Source: Artemia franciscana
Lineage: Eukaryota > Arthropoda > Branchiopoda > Anostraca > Artemiidae
Direction of reading: 5' to 3'
DNA length: 64,000 nt
Assembly (NCBI RefSeq): GCF_032884065.1
Contig: NW_027062696.1
Span: 744,001-808,000, forward strand
The notes beneath the pieces are model-generated. The model was not told the origin of the DNA and did no database searches. It saw only the letters and a list, made by a program, of their open reading frames with translations. Of the stretch, positions 11,711 through 64,000 are shown one piece after another. Position 1 is the stretch's first letter. Every line of letters begins with the position of its first letter. Made by a program: the position numbers and the translations under genes.

Positions 11711-13390
11711 ATTATTTAATAAACTGTAGAAACAAAGTTTTTCCTAGCTGATAGACAGAAGAAGGTACAAAGCATTCGACCTATTGCTCCAACTCCCAGT
11801 TTCTCTAAGGCGTATAGAAAATTTAACAGCTAAGGCAAAGCATAGGATTTAAAAACATTTTTATTTGATTTGTTGGCTTTTCTTTCCATCATTTCTTTCC
11901 AATTTTTCTTTAGGTTACAATTTATTAGTATCGTCGGCGTTTTGCAAGTGTAAATGTTTGTTTGTTACTTATATCCATCTTTTTCTAGTTTTTCTAGATG
12001 GTTCTCAATTAAATAGGTTATGCCTCGTATAGACATTAACAATTGGGAAACACAAAACGTACCTCCACGAACCAACACTTAGCAAGTATTATTGAAGCTA
12101 AGGCCGTATCCAAGGGGGGGGGGGGGTTAAGCCCCTCCCCCTCCAAAGAAAATGTTTGTCCGACTCGTAAAAACATGACAAAAATGAATATGAACAAATT
12201 TTTGATGCGTTTTAAATCTTTATTGCAGCAGCTGCTGATTACAAATCTGAGGCAAATATTGCGCGCCAAAAATCCTACATCAAAACAAGGTAAGTACATA
12301 GTTAAAAAATAAAGTTCGGTATTAAAATCACCTGGTGGTTGAAATTAGAGTCATGTAAGGATTTTCAATCTCGATGTCTGGAAGGTCCAATGTGGGACCT
12401 TTGAGCATGCGACTCTCCAAAATTTCTCCCCCCCCCCCCCCCCCCCACTGAACACCAACTTCACTAAGACATGTTCAGCCTCTTTGGCTCAAAACTATTT
12501 ACAGATTGGTTAATAAATAGTCCTAAACAATTAAATAATAATTAATCATTAAGAATCGCTCTGACTCTTTTAAATCGAAACGGTACATATTTCCCGTTAC
12601 ACATTGCTAGTCAAAATGTTTAAATTCCCTACCTTCTTTATTACAGAGATGTCACTTGTTCGGGACTTAAAACGATTCTTAAGGATCATTTAGGTAAGAA
12701 TCGAGCAAAATAGTTTTTTTTTCTTCCTCTGTGGAGTTGATGTCCACTGAGTGTTAATTTCATTATGGTGGTTGTCTTTTCTGGGCTTTGACTCCCCGGC
12801 TTCAGATATGGACTATTTCTATTCTTATTTACCGTTTGGCAATAATTTTTTTTCGTTGAAGCTAATATTGTATAATTTTTTCATCCCCCTTGTATCCCTG
12901 GTCATGAAGCCTTCCGGGGGGAATGTGATTATTTTAATTTTTAAATTGTATTGGTGAATAAACTAAAGTTGGTATTTAATGATTTATAAGCTGGCTAATA
13001 ACATATCTGAGGCTAGCAATAGATTGTTCACGGATTATAAGGAGAGCTAGATAATTAATAATAATAATTATCAATCGTTAATATCGCAGAGTGACTGTCC
13101 TACATCAAAACACAACAAAAACAACATGCACCCATGGTATTTGATTCCCACCAGTTTGGTATTTAAGGATTTACTGTCGATGAAAAATCCGAAGCGAATA
13201 TTGCAGCAAAGAATTCCAACATGAAAACACAAAAGTAGGCTACCTATTTTACAAAATGTGTTTGATTTAATTTTTGTTCGATTTTGAAATAGTGATGAAT
13301 GAAAACGAGAATAGAAAGGATAAAACAAAATCAAATAGGTGAGATAACGAGGATTTTGTCAGTCAATAGCAAAATATGAAGACGAAAATC
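11711..13390. other. No gene recognised; degenerate repeat text
   Basis: Contains G/C homopolymer runs (12116-12128, 12428-12446) inside short repeat fragments. There are also two related segments, about 12205-12300 and 13170-13260, sharing TATTGCAGCA..., CATCAAAACA and similar. No coding similarity recognised. Confidence 0.4.
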
Positions 13391-13431
13391 AAGCAAATAT
13401 TTCGACAAGGACCTCCACCAACCCGTCCTCA

Positions 13432-13488
<57 letters not shown>

Positions 13489-13580
13489 CTAGCCTTTCGA
13501 AGTGAATTTTGCAAGAGGAGAAAAGATACCTCGTTTTCTTCGTTTTCTCACCTATTTGATTTTTTTATATCCTTTCCTTT
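13310..13580. repeat. Foldback relic with hammerhead-like motif and 51-nt poly(A)
   Basis: Inverted segments 13314-13344 and 13544-13575 share ATCAAATAGGTGAG. Between them on the minus strand is CTGAGGACGGG..TCGAAATATTTGC (13434-13393), and then an uninterrupted A run from 13436 to 13486 on the plus strand. CAGTGTGGTCTTAG at about 13610 is the end motif shared with the 35.9 kb foldback. Confidence 0.5.
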
Positions 13581-13639
13581 CTTGGTTTCATACGTCCTGT
13601 ATAGCCAGTGTGGTCTTAGAACGCATTTATGAAATAATG

Positions 13640-15090
13640 CTTGAGTTTGATTTGAAATTGAAAAAAAAACCGAAAAAAATACCCCCGCTCGACCAAATTC
13701 AGTGCAGAATAAAGAAATAAAAAAATGCAACTAAAAGTCCATTGGACAATAATATAAAGAAAAAAAGAAACCTTAAAACGAACATTAAAACTAAAAGATG
13801 AAGAACCCCTCCAAGCAATGATGATAGGATAACTGAATAATAAAATACGATATTGAAGGACATTTCGAATTTTATTTTATGTGAAGCTTTTGTAAAGGCT
13901 AACTACCTACTAGGCATGGTATGACCAGAGATCTTGTTAGGTTGCGAAATATGATTTTGTGGACAGATATAAAAACGGTCAGAATTAATAAGTTCAATAT
14001 AAATGGAGGTTAGATAAGTTTCTCTAGTATCTCTATTGAGGGCGACCTTTGACCTCTATTTGAGGTCTCAGAAATTATTTATTTGAAACTGAGTTTATAT
14101 TTAATCTTATGAGGTTTTTTATTACGCATTTAGGTTAAATATTGGATTGTAGGACTCCCAAACCAAAACATAAGAATTCTTTATTTCTAAAGTAATGTTT
14201 GATTTTGAGTAAAATGAAAATTATATAACTGTTTTACCACAAATACCACTATTACTCCAACTGCAAATACTGCAAAACATCAAAAGCTACAACCTTGAGA
14301 TAATTTGTGTTATTTTCGAAAAAAGGAGGAAACACCTTCCAAACGTAAAGCATTCTTAATAGAAGTTGCACCATCAGATTCTGCATTCAGAGAACCCCTG
14401 TAATAAAGGTTTGAAGGTCCTATCTGCAAAAAAAGCAGAATGAGAGGGGAGGGGGGTTCGGACACCCCCCCCCCAAAAAAAAAAAACGTATCAACAATGT
14501 ATATCTTAAAAATTAAACTTGCAATGTAATCTATTTGTTTAGACATTCTACACTTTTGAAGGGATAGGGCTGAGGGGTGGCAAGACCATACTTAAATGCG
14601 AAAACAATTTATCGAAGTAAAAAATCTTAGACAATTACTCTATTTTGTGTATTTTGAAAGTACACTTATTTTCCTTACCATTTTCTTCAGTTTTAGTCTC
14701 TACCCTTCAAGTGTATGAAAGATTCAGCTGGACAGACAAAACTTGCAATTTAAAATATTGTTTTAAATTAGTTTTGGAGGGCTTGAGGAGTGGCATCCCC
14801 AAACTTTATAGAGGTAGCCTATACTCGCTTAGAGTTTGGCTTTATTGTTCACAATAATTTCTGTTTGTTTTAGGTTTCATTTTTTTCATACATAGCGATT
14901 TCTACTTGTTTTAGATTTCTTACACAGGCTAATTTCTGCCCGTTCTAACTTTTAAGTCTAGTCTATACTTTTGAATTCAAACTATTTTTCTTAACTTCCT
15001 TTAAAAATGAGATTCAGAAGAGTCAAACGCTATATTGTCGTAAATAACTTAAATAAAAACGTGAATAAAAGGTAATCGGTGCAAAACACA
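13640..15090. other. No gene recognised; dispersed-element fragment at 14280-14450
   Basis: 14280-14450 matches the internal TCAAAAGCTAC..CCATCAGATTC part of the dispersed element. The rest, including the transporter 3' UTR region (about 14840-15090), shows no other feature. Confidence 0.4.
14841..14846 (-). terminator. Candidate poly(A) signal of the sugar transporter
   Basis: First exact AATAAA seen on the minus strand after the stop, about 245 nt downstream. Plausible distance, but no downstream GU-rich element or transcript end was established. Confidence 0.3.
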
Positions 15091-57504
<42,414 letters not shown>

Positions 57505-57914
57505 TGTTAGTATTTATGAAATGGATGTAATCACAAAAAGCAGACTTTTTCTTCGTGTTGAAGTAGTATACGACCGTAGAGGCTTCTAGAGTCCTTTAAG
57601 GTCACCCTATGCCTAGAAAAAAATTTAGCTTAGAATTATATCGACTATTTATGCAATTATTGTGTTTGTTTCAATAACGGATGCAAAAATATCAATAATT
57701 CAAAATCTTTTATTTTTTTTTCTCTTGTAAGAAATATTAGTTTTTTTGGGGTCATTCTATCTGTTCCATGTTTGGTACATTTGTTCCATTGCTCCATTGA
57801 TACATTTTTTTCCATACTTCTCTTCTGTTCCATTTGTTCCATCTTTGGCAATATCATGGAAAGGTGGTTGATTTTCGAGCTATACAATGAGCCATTTTGG
57901 GACTAAATAAAAAA

Positions 57915-58240
57915 AACAAGTTTTTCAACTGAAAGTGGGAGGCAACATTAAAACTAAAAACGAACAGAAATTATTCTGTCTATGAAGGGGGATACCCACT
58001 CCTCAGTCCTTTGCTATTTACGCTAAAGCTTTTTATGACCTTTTTTAAAAAAGCTTCTTATTCAAAATGAAATGACCTTTGAGTTTCAGGAGCCGACCTC
58101 AAAGAATTGGGACAAAAACTCCAGCTTTACCGTATAGACCAAGGGATTGAGTAGGGGGCAGCCTCCCTCGTATATGAAATAATTTCTGTTCGTTCGAACT
58201 TCCAGTGTTGCTCCTTACTTTCAGTTGAAAATACTTTTTC
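57915..58240 (+). repeat. Solo hairpin of the dispersed two-hairpin element
   Basis: Bounded by TTTTCAACTGAAAGT and ACTTTCAGTTGAAAAT, with inner AACGAACAGAAATT and AATTTCTGTTCG. It is more diverged than the intronic copies and resembles the first (inner) hairpin, with the AATTGGGACAAAA spacer. Confidence 0.6.
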
Positions 58241-59024
58241 CTTCTATATAATCATAAAGAGGCACAGTGGACAAAACGGAAATGAAGCTTTTATTTATAA
58301 GGTTGCCTAAAATGGAGCAAATGGCCATAAATATGTAGCCAAGTATGTTTTAGAAAAGAGAACTGACCCAAATTTGAAGGATAACTTTCAGAGAATAGTT
58401 TTACATTCTGCTGTTGGATACTTTCTATGGTTTTATCTTTTTATTCAAACCTTTATACAGAAAAAAACAGAACTGTTCCTACTTATTACTGATATCCAAC
58501 ATTTAACCCTGTCCAATTTCCTCTATGTGGTTGACAATTACTTTTAATCCATCCTATGTGGTGGTTGTGTTCATTATATTTACTTTGGGACCATAACTTA
58601 ATTGTTCTTCAATTCTGAATCCGGTCATTGCTATTACATATCAAATATAGTTTTCATGATCATGATCATGCTATGAATAGTTCTCCTTAAAGTAACAAAA
58701 AGGTAGCCTTGAGCATTCTAGGGCTCTTATAACGCCTTTCTATCTTACGAAATCAAGAGCGTGAACTATAATAATCATCATCATATGGACACCATTTTTC
58801 CTCTGTCTCTTCTTTCAATTTTCCTATTTGTTTTCCTTCATATTGAACATTTAATCTCTTGATTGACGATGGTTTCATGAATCTCCTGGCAGTGATGTGG
58901 GTACTTTTTTCTACTTTGAGCCTGCTGTAATGATAATCATTCTCTTCTATTGTATAAGCTATAAAGTTTATTCTCATTTTATATGAATCACGAGTGTTTA
59001 CCTTTCTTGTATTTTCTCTGAATG
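58241..59024. other. 5' flank of transporter: nothing recognised
   Basis: AT-rich sequence between the hairpin element and the mariner. The transporter promoter or a 5' UTR intron may lie in 57505-59024, but no TATA/Inr arrangement could be singled out. Confidence 0.35.
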
Positions 59025-59026
59025 TA

Positions 59027-59745
59027 CGAGGTGTGGTAGAAAAGTAAGTTTTTATTGAGTTCAAACATCAATGTTATCCTCTTCAAACTAGTTCCCTTGG
59101 GCAACTATACACCGATGGAGACGTTGTCCCAGCTCTTCGTAGAAGTGCTGGAAGTCTTCTACTGGTTTGGTCTTCAGCATGTCTGTTACAGTGTTTTGGA
59201 TGGTTTCTAAAGTCCTCAAATGAAGGTCTTTGAGGGCGATTTCCAGTTTAGGAAAAAGGAGGAAGACACAGTGACCTAGGCCAAGGGAATAAAGGGCATG
59301 GGGAACTATGGGAATGCTTTTTGAGGTTAAAAATTACGTTATGGAAAGAGCAATGTCTCTGCAATGTCTAGTCTCACGCGAATGACCCTTTTTTAGATCC
59401 TTTAAAGAATCGCTCTATAAAACAATTGGTTAACAGTTTGTCCTAAAGGCCGAATTCCTAAAACAGGAGAAAAAAGAGGAAGTCACAGTGACTGAGATCA
59501 GGGGAATAAAGGGGATAGGGAAGTACGGGAATGCCTTTTGAGGTTAAAGTTACGCTATGGAGAGAGCAGTGTGACATCGGGCGTTGTGGTGATGGAGCAA
59601 TCATTTCTCTGCAATGTCTAGTCTCACAAGAATGACCCTTTTTCGGATCCTTTAAAGAACGGCTTTATAAAACAATTGGCGGACAGTTTATCCTAAAGGA
59701 ACCAATTCTTTGTGGACAATTCCCATTCTGTTAACAAAAAAAAAG
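59027..59745 (-). pseudogene. Tc1/mariner-type transposase remnant with internal duplication
   Basis: Left end at TA (59025-59026), then CGAGGTGTGGTAGAAAAGTA, a mariner-like terminal inverted repeat. Minus reading: LHHHNARCHTALSIA (mariner catalytic D segment) at about 59605-59560; FP-rich text where the PYSPDLAPCDFF motif is expected; KLEIALKDLHLRTLETIQN, TKPVEDFQHFYEELGQRLHRCIVAQGN (C-terminus) near 59255-59080. A block at about 59255-59460 is repeated at about 59465-59700. No opposite terminal repeat was found. Dead. Confidence 0.65.
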
Positions 59746-60224
59746 AAAAAAAAGTAGGGGAAATCAGCATTTGTTTGATCTTCAATTTACTCATTTGAGC
59801 TTTCTTTAATCGACGAAAGTCTGGAGTGTGCCACTCCATACTTTGGCTCTTAGTATCAGGGCTGGATTAAAAAAAATCCACGATTCGTCACCGTAACTTA
59901 CTTAAGACAAGACACAGGCTATTCAGCCCAACTCAGCATCAAAAAGCTGCTGGACCAAATGTTTCCATTGGGTTCTGTCTTCTGTGAGTGGTATAATAAA
60001 CTCTAGCCTCGCCTTGTCCCAACTGAGACCATACTTCTAGAATCCCCGAAGCGGTTTGTCATCCTTTCTATCGACGTTATGCCAAGATTTCATCTGGCCA
60101 TCTGTTTTTTTTTCATGAGGAAACGGGAGCTTTTACTAGTACCTAGCGTGTCAGGGTCTCTTCAAGGCGTCTCATTTCTTGACCAAGCCACTTGAAACGT
60201 CTTTTCTTGATCATGATGGAAAAG

Positions 60225-63034
60225 TCACGCTTTTATCTGCATACTTTCAACAGCTGTTGGTTACTGATCCTTTGCACCAGCCATATGTTGGTAACGGCCC
60301 GTAGACATTTACTGTCAAAAGTATCAAGATGACTCTCTTCCTCCGCCTTTAGGGGCCAGGTCTCACATCCACACAACAAAATTGAACGCACACATGCTGC
60401 GTATATCCTGAGCTCTGTCTCAATGGTTGATTTCCCTTCTGGTCCAAAGTGGTTTGCAAAGCTGGTCAAAAGACGAACCAAGCTTCGCTAATCCAGCCCT
60501 GAATCGCACTCGTAGGTATTTGAACTTTCCACCCTCTCAACGAGTTCTCCACCGAGGCATATAAAAGTGTTCTCTTTGATTGAAAGATACTTTCTTTTGG
60601 GGACACTGATCGCGAGTCCTGTCTCACTAGCTGTATTCGCTACCCTTTCTATCATATTTTGCGCTTTCTGGCCAGAGTTTGCAAGTAGAGTACCATCCTC
60701 TGCATATTCAATGTCAGCAATTGTTTCTTATTCTGAAAAGGCAACACCTCATCTTCTTTCAACACTTTTTCCATAATCGAACCCATAATATAGTTGAAAG
60801 GAATTGATGATGCTGGGCATCCTTGACGGACCCCATATACTGTTTCAAATATTTCCCTTAGCTCACCATATATTCGTACGTTACTCAGGGTGTTCTCATA
60901 GCATGCTCTTAGCAGTTCGACTATTTTTACTGGAACACCGTCTTTGAGCATTATTTGCCTTAGCAAGGGCCGTAATATTGAGTCAAGTGCAGCAATGAAG
61001 ACAGGAAAGACTGCAAAGGTATCAAATCCGTGAATGAAACGTTGGTGACGAAGAAGTCCCGGATTAAAGACATGGTCTACAGACCCTCTTCCAGGACAAA
61101 AACCTGTCTAGTTCTTTCTTGTCCATTGCTGCTGCTCTTTTCCGAACCGACTCACTAAAACAATTGCAAGTATCTTTCCAAGTATGCCTTTTAGAGAGAC
61201 TCCTTGGTAATTTTTATAGTGTCCTTCATCTTCTTCATTGAATATGGAGATTACAGTTGCGTATAGTACAGTCCAGGATCCCACACTTTACTAAGTGGTT
61301 TGCTAGGGCTACAATGAGCACTGGACTTGCTTTGTATATTTCTGCCGATAGGGAGTCCTCGTCCCCGGCTTTATATTTTTTAAATGCTTCACGGCGTTTC
61401 TGACTACCCAATCGAAGGTAGAGATACATCGCACGAATACTGCTTAACAACTGATGGAGCTACTGTTTGCATGTTTTGGCTGGAGTTGACGGAGAAAGTT
61501 TGTGGTATAGCCTGTATAGCCTCTCCTATTTAACAGATCCTTGAAATGTTCTTTCCATCGGTTCATTCTTTCTAGTTGCCCTGTGATTATATTCCAATCT
61601 GATCTTTTCACATTTTCTGTTGTGGGTATTCCTTTTCTTTTTTAAGTTCAGCTCTCTGAGGATCTTATATTGTTTACGGGTCTCATTTCTAGCTGAAGCC
61701 TCTTCTAGGTCTGTGGCCAGCTTTGACCAGTAGACATTTTCATCTCCCCATGCCAGCTTATGAGCTTTCTTGTGGATCTCTCTGAATACTGTCTTGTTCA
61801 ATGCATGATTCTTTTCATCTTGGACAGTGAGCGTTTCGGCGGTGAACCACTTTTTAATGTCTTTTGTTCTCTTTCTAAGGAATTGAGCAGCTTCATCTTG
61901 CATAATATACTTGATCTTAGACCATGTTCTCTCTATGACTCCCCTTCTGGATTCTTATTTTCTTGTTGTGCGTGTTCCAGGGCTAGAAAGCGGTTCTTTA
62001 ACTCGATGTTAAACTCAGCCCGGACTTTTAGGATTTCGAGTTTCTCAGTGTCATATGTAGGGATAGTCTAGCTTTCTTACGGTTTGATAGCTTCAATGTA
62101 GCGACCGGAAGGAAATGGTCTGAGCCGTTCTTTGACCCAGTGTCGGCTCCTCTGAACGCTTGACAATTGACTTTTGATGATTTCCATTTCTGGTGTATTA
62201 ATATGTAATTGGTCTGAGCAAAGGTATGGCCGTCTCAGGATATCCATATGAATATGTATACATTCTTGTGCTGAAAGAAAGTGGTCATTATAGATAGGTT
62301 ATTATGGATTGCAAGCTGAAGTAGGCGGGTGCCATTAGGACATCGAGCGCCACGTTCATGCGGTCCAATGGTAGCATGTTCGGAAGGGTCCACTTGGGAG
62401 CCAGTTCTGGCGTTAAAGTCTCCTCCAAGCAATAGCTGATCTCGTTTTGGGCACCTATCCATTATATTCGGCAACTGGTCGTAACAAAATATTTTTTCTG
62501 CAGGTCAGGTGAGTCACGAATAGGTACATAGGCAACTATAATTGTGATATTGAAGGTTTGCCCAAGCATCATGACCCTCGCAATACTGTTTGATATCAGC
62601 TCCCATTCGAGTACAGCTGGCGTAGCCTTTCCCACAAGAGGAATCCAACCCCATATAGACTGGATTCATCACTGGATCCAGGGTTGTAGAGATGGGATTT
62701 CTTGCCAGTTGTTAATGATCTTTTGCTCTGGTCAATAACCCTCGTTTCTGTTATGCACAAAATATCCAACCTATAAAGTTGAAATTCTGCAGCAGTGAGA
62801 GCCTGCATTAAGTCACGCTTCACAGAACACATGTTCCAGGCCACCATCTTTAGACTTTCTTTGAGTAATGTCACTGATGCAGGACCGGCTAGCTGATTTT
62901 TCACCAAGGTCACCGGTTTCCTTGGTGCGTCGCCTACCAGGAACGCCGTAGCAGTTTGATCTCTTTTGGTCCAACTTTTTCCTGATGTTTCCTGGCAATT
63001 TGGTTGACCGACAGTTCTCCAGGCCTTTGGTCAC
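60225..63034 (-). pseudogene. RTE-like non-LTR retrotransposon ORF (endonuclease and reverse transcriptase), decayed
   Basis: Minus strand, in order: MVAWNMCSVKR.., ILCITETRV, YGVGFLL (endonuclease, 62913-62596); LLLGGDFNARTGS, GPHERG, NGTRLLQLAI..NNLSI (62474-62235); linker WFTAETLTVQDEKN (61903-61526); RT with NYQGVSLKGILGKILA, GFCPGRGSVDHVF, DGVPVKIVELLRACYENTLS, GVRQGCPASSIPFNYI (about 61230-60780); IEYAEDGTLLANSGQK (about 60715-60665); C-terminus LLCGCETWPLKAEEESHL..CLRAVTNIWL (60481-60233). The catalytic YADD box reads YAED. Several stops and frameshifts show it is inactive. Clade call (RTE-like) is inferred. Confidence 0.82.
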
Positions 63035-64000
63035 TCTATTGCATTAGCACCCGATGAACTAGAGGTAGGCAGTTCGTGGGAAGGTCCACCCTTCCACGAC
63101 TTTGAGGTGCACTTAGGAACATCCCTGTTGGAAGATAGAGACAGGGCAGGACACCAGTACCCAGGAACATGGCCTACACTCCCAACCCTAGCCACAAATA
63201 TGGCCTGCACAAGATCCAACCTGTCTTCAAAGGGTTAGAGGTGATTCATCACCTGTGCTTACATAGCTAAGGAAATCTTTCTCATTAGCGATCTTGTCCA
63301 GAAGATCAAGACACTTTTTTTCGCATGTCCTAAAGTCGAATTCCGAGGCTTTTCGGTAGCATTTGGCACAGACCTGTTGCATGTACAAACGTTCACTCAA
63401 AATTTGATGGACGGTAAATATAATTTAATTGTTCACTCATCATTTGTAGTGTTAAACGATGGTCTGATCTCACAAGAGTTTTCGCACGTTCATTGTCTTC
63501 ATCAATTTTAAATGTCGAAGGCCTCCCTGAACGTTGTTTACCTTCAACAGTTTCTCTACCTTCCAAAAACGCTTTGCACCAGAAACAACTTTAGTTAGGG
63601 ATAAAAATATCCTGTCCTTAGGCCCATTTTAACTTTCCAAACGTTACAACTGCCGATTCTCAAGCTTAACACAAAATTTACAACACAACGTTGCTTGAAA
63701 GTCCGATTTTCCATGTTGCATGACACACAACAAAAACACAACTTCATAAATTACAGTCTCAAAAATCACATAGATAACAGAGGGAGTAGGCTACACACTT
63801 GAACTGAGCTATGAGAGGGTTCTTCTGCACGTGCTCTCTCAAGGACTACAGCAAAGGGCTTCCAAATCGTTTGCATTATCGCCAGCTTTGCTACTTTTCT
63901 ATTGCAGCTCGTATTCTATCCTCAGAATTCCCACTTTTTTTTTCTTTCATTTCAGTTCATCTTGATTATTCAAAGAACTTGTAAAACATTCCTAATATTC
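63035..64000. other. LINE 5' region, then unrecognised flank
   Basis: 63035-63230 may be the 5' UTR or start of the RTE-like LINE. Beyond 63250 there is a possible degraded transposase- or LINE-related text (for example around 63280-63600), but no motif I can defend. Confidence 0.35.

Overview
The window is eukaryotic and reads as an arthropod, possibly a crustacean. It is AT-rich, with short exons, very long introns and dense transposon debris. It has no operons or prokaryotic features. The organism guess rests on the gene family and the repeat style only and is weak below arthropod level.

One host gene can be reconstructed. It is a facilitated sugar transporter of the MFS/SLC2 family (Tret1-like), on the minus strand. 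Six coding exons run from 57504 down to 15091 (57504-57334, 53957-53835, 38043-37920, 34244-34071, 18934-18800, 15980-15091). Each boundary has GT/AG sites and compatible phases, and together they give an uninterrupted 538-residue protein with the family hallmarks. Everything else in the window lies in its introns, its 3' flank (1-15090) or its 5' flank (57505-64000).

Layout. 1-15090 (3' flank): copies of a dispersed hairpin-bearing element, foldback elements, a LINE 3' fragment (6.9-7.6 kb) and a tRNA-Ser-like SINE head (4.5 kb). 15981-18799 (intron 5): a one-unit member of a repeat family and a possible Penelope-like fragment. 18935-34070 (intron 4): foldbacks, a tandem array of about 290 bp period (21.6-24.0 kb), a second array of about 270 bp period (26.1-29.2 kb), and two nested direct duplications. 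34245-37919 (intron 3): two foldbacks. 38044-53834 (intron 2): a LINE with ORF1 and endonuclease remnants, a decayed Rep/helicase Helitron, a palindrome of about 1.1 kb carrying a Penelope-like C-terminus on both arms, and about 9 kb of clustered non-autonomous Helitrons made of A-rich tracts, minisatellites and (TA)n. 53958-57333 (intron 1): unremarkable. 57505-64000: one hairpin element, a mariner remnant and an RTE-like LINE pseudogene on the minus strand.

The best leads are: Helitron copies whose helicase core is replaced, partly in frame, by a minisatellite encoding DDRDT-type repeats; paired 3' terminal hairpins in those Helitrons; a cluster of six TGACGTCA sites ahead of the Rep/Hel remnant; a hammerhead-like motif shared by several unrelated-looking foldbacks; and a dispersed element that exists with or without a large expandable tandem-repeat insert. 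No complete new protein-coding system was found.
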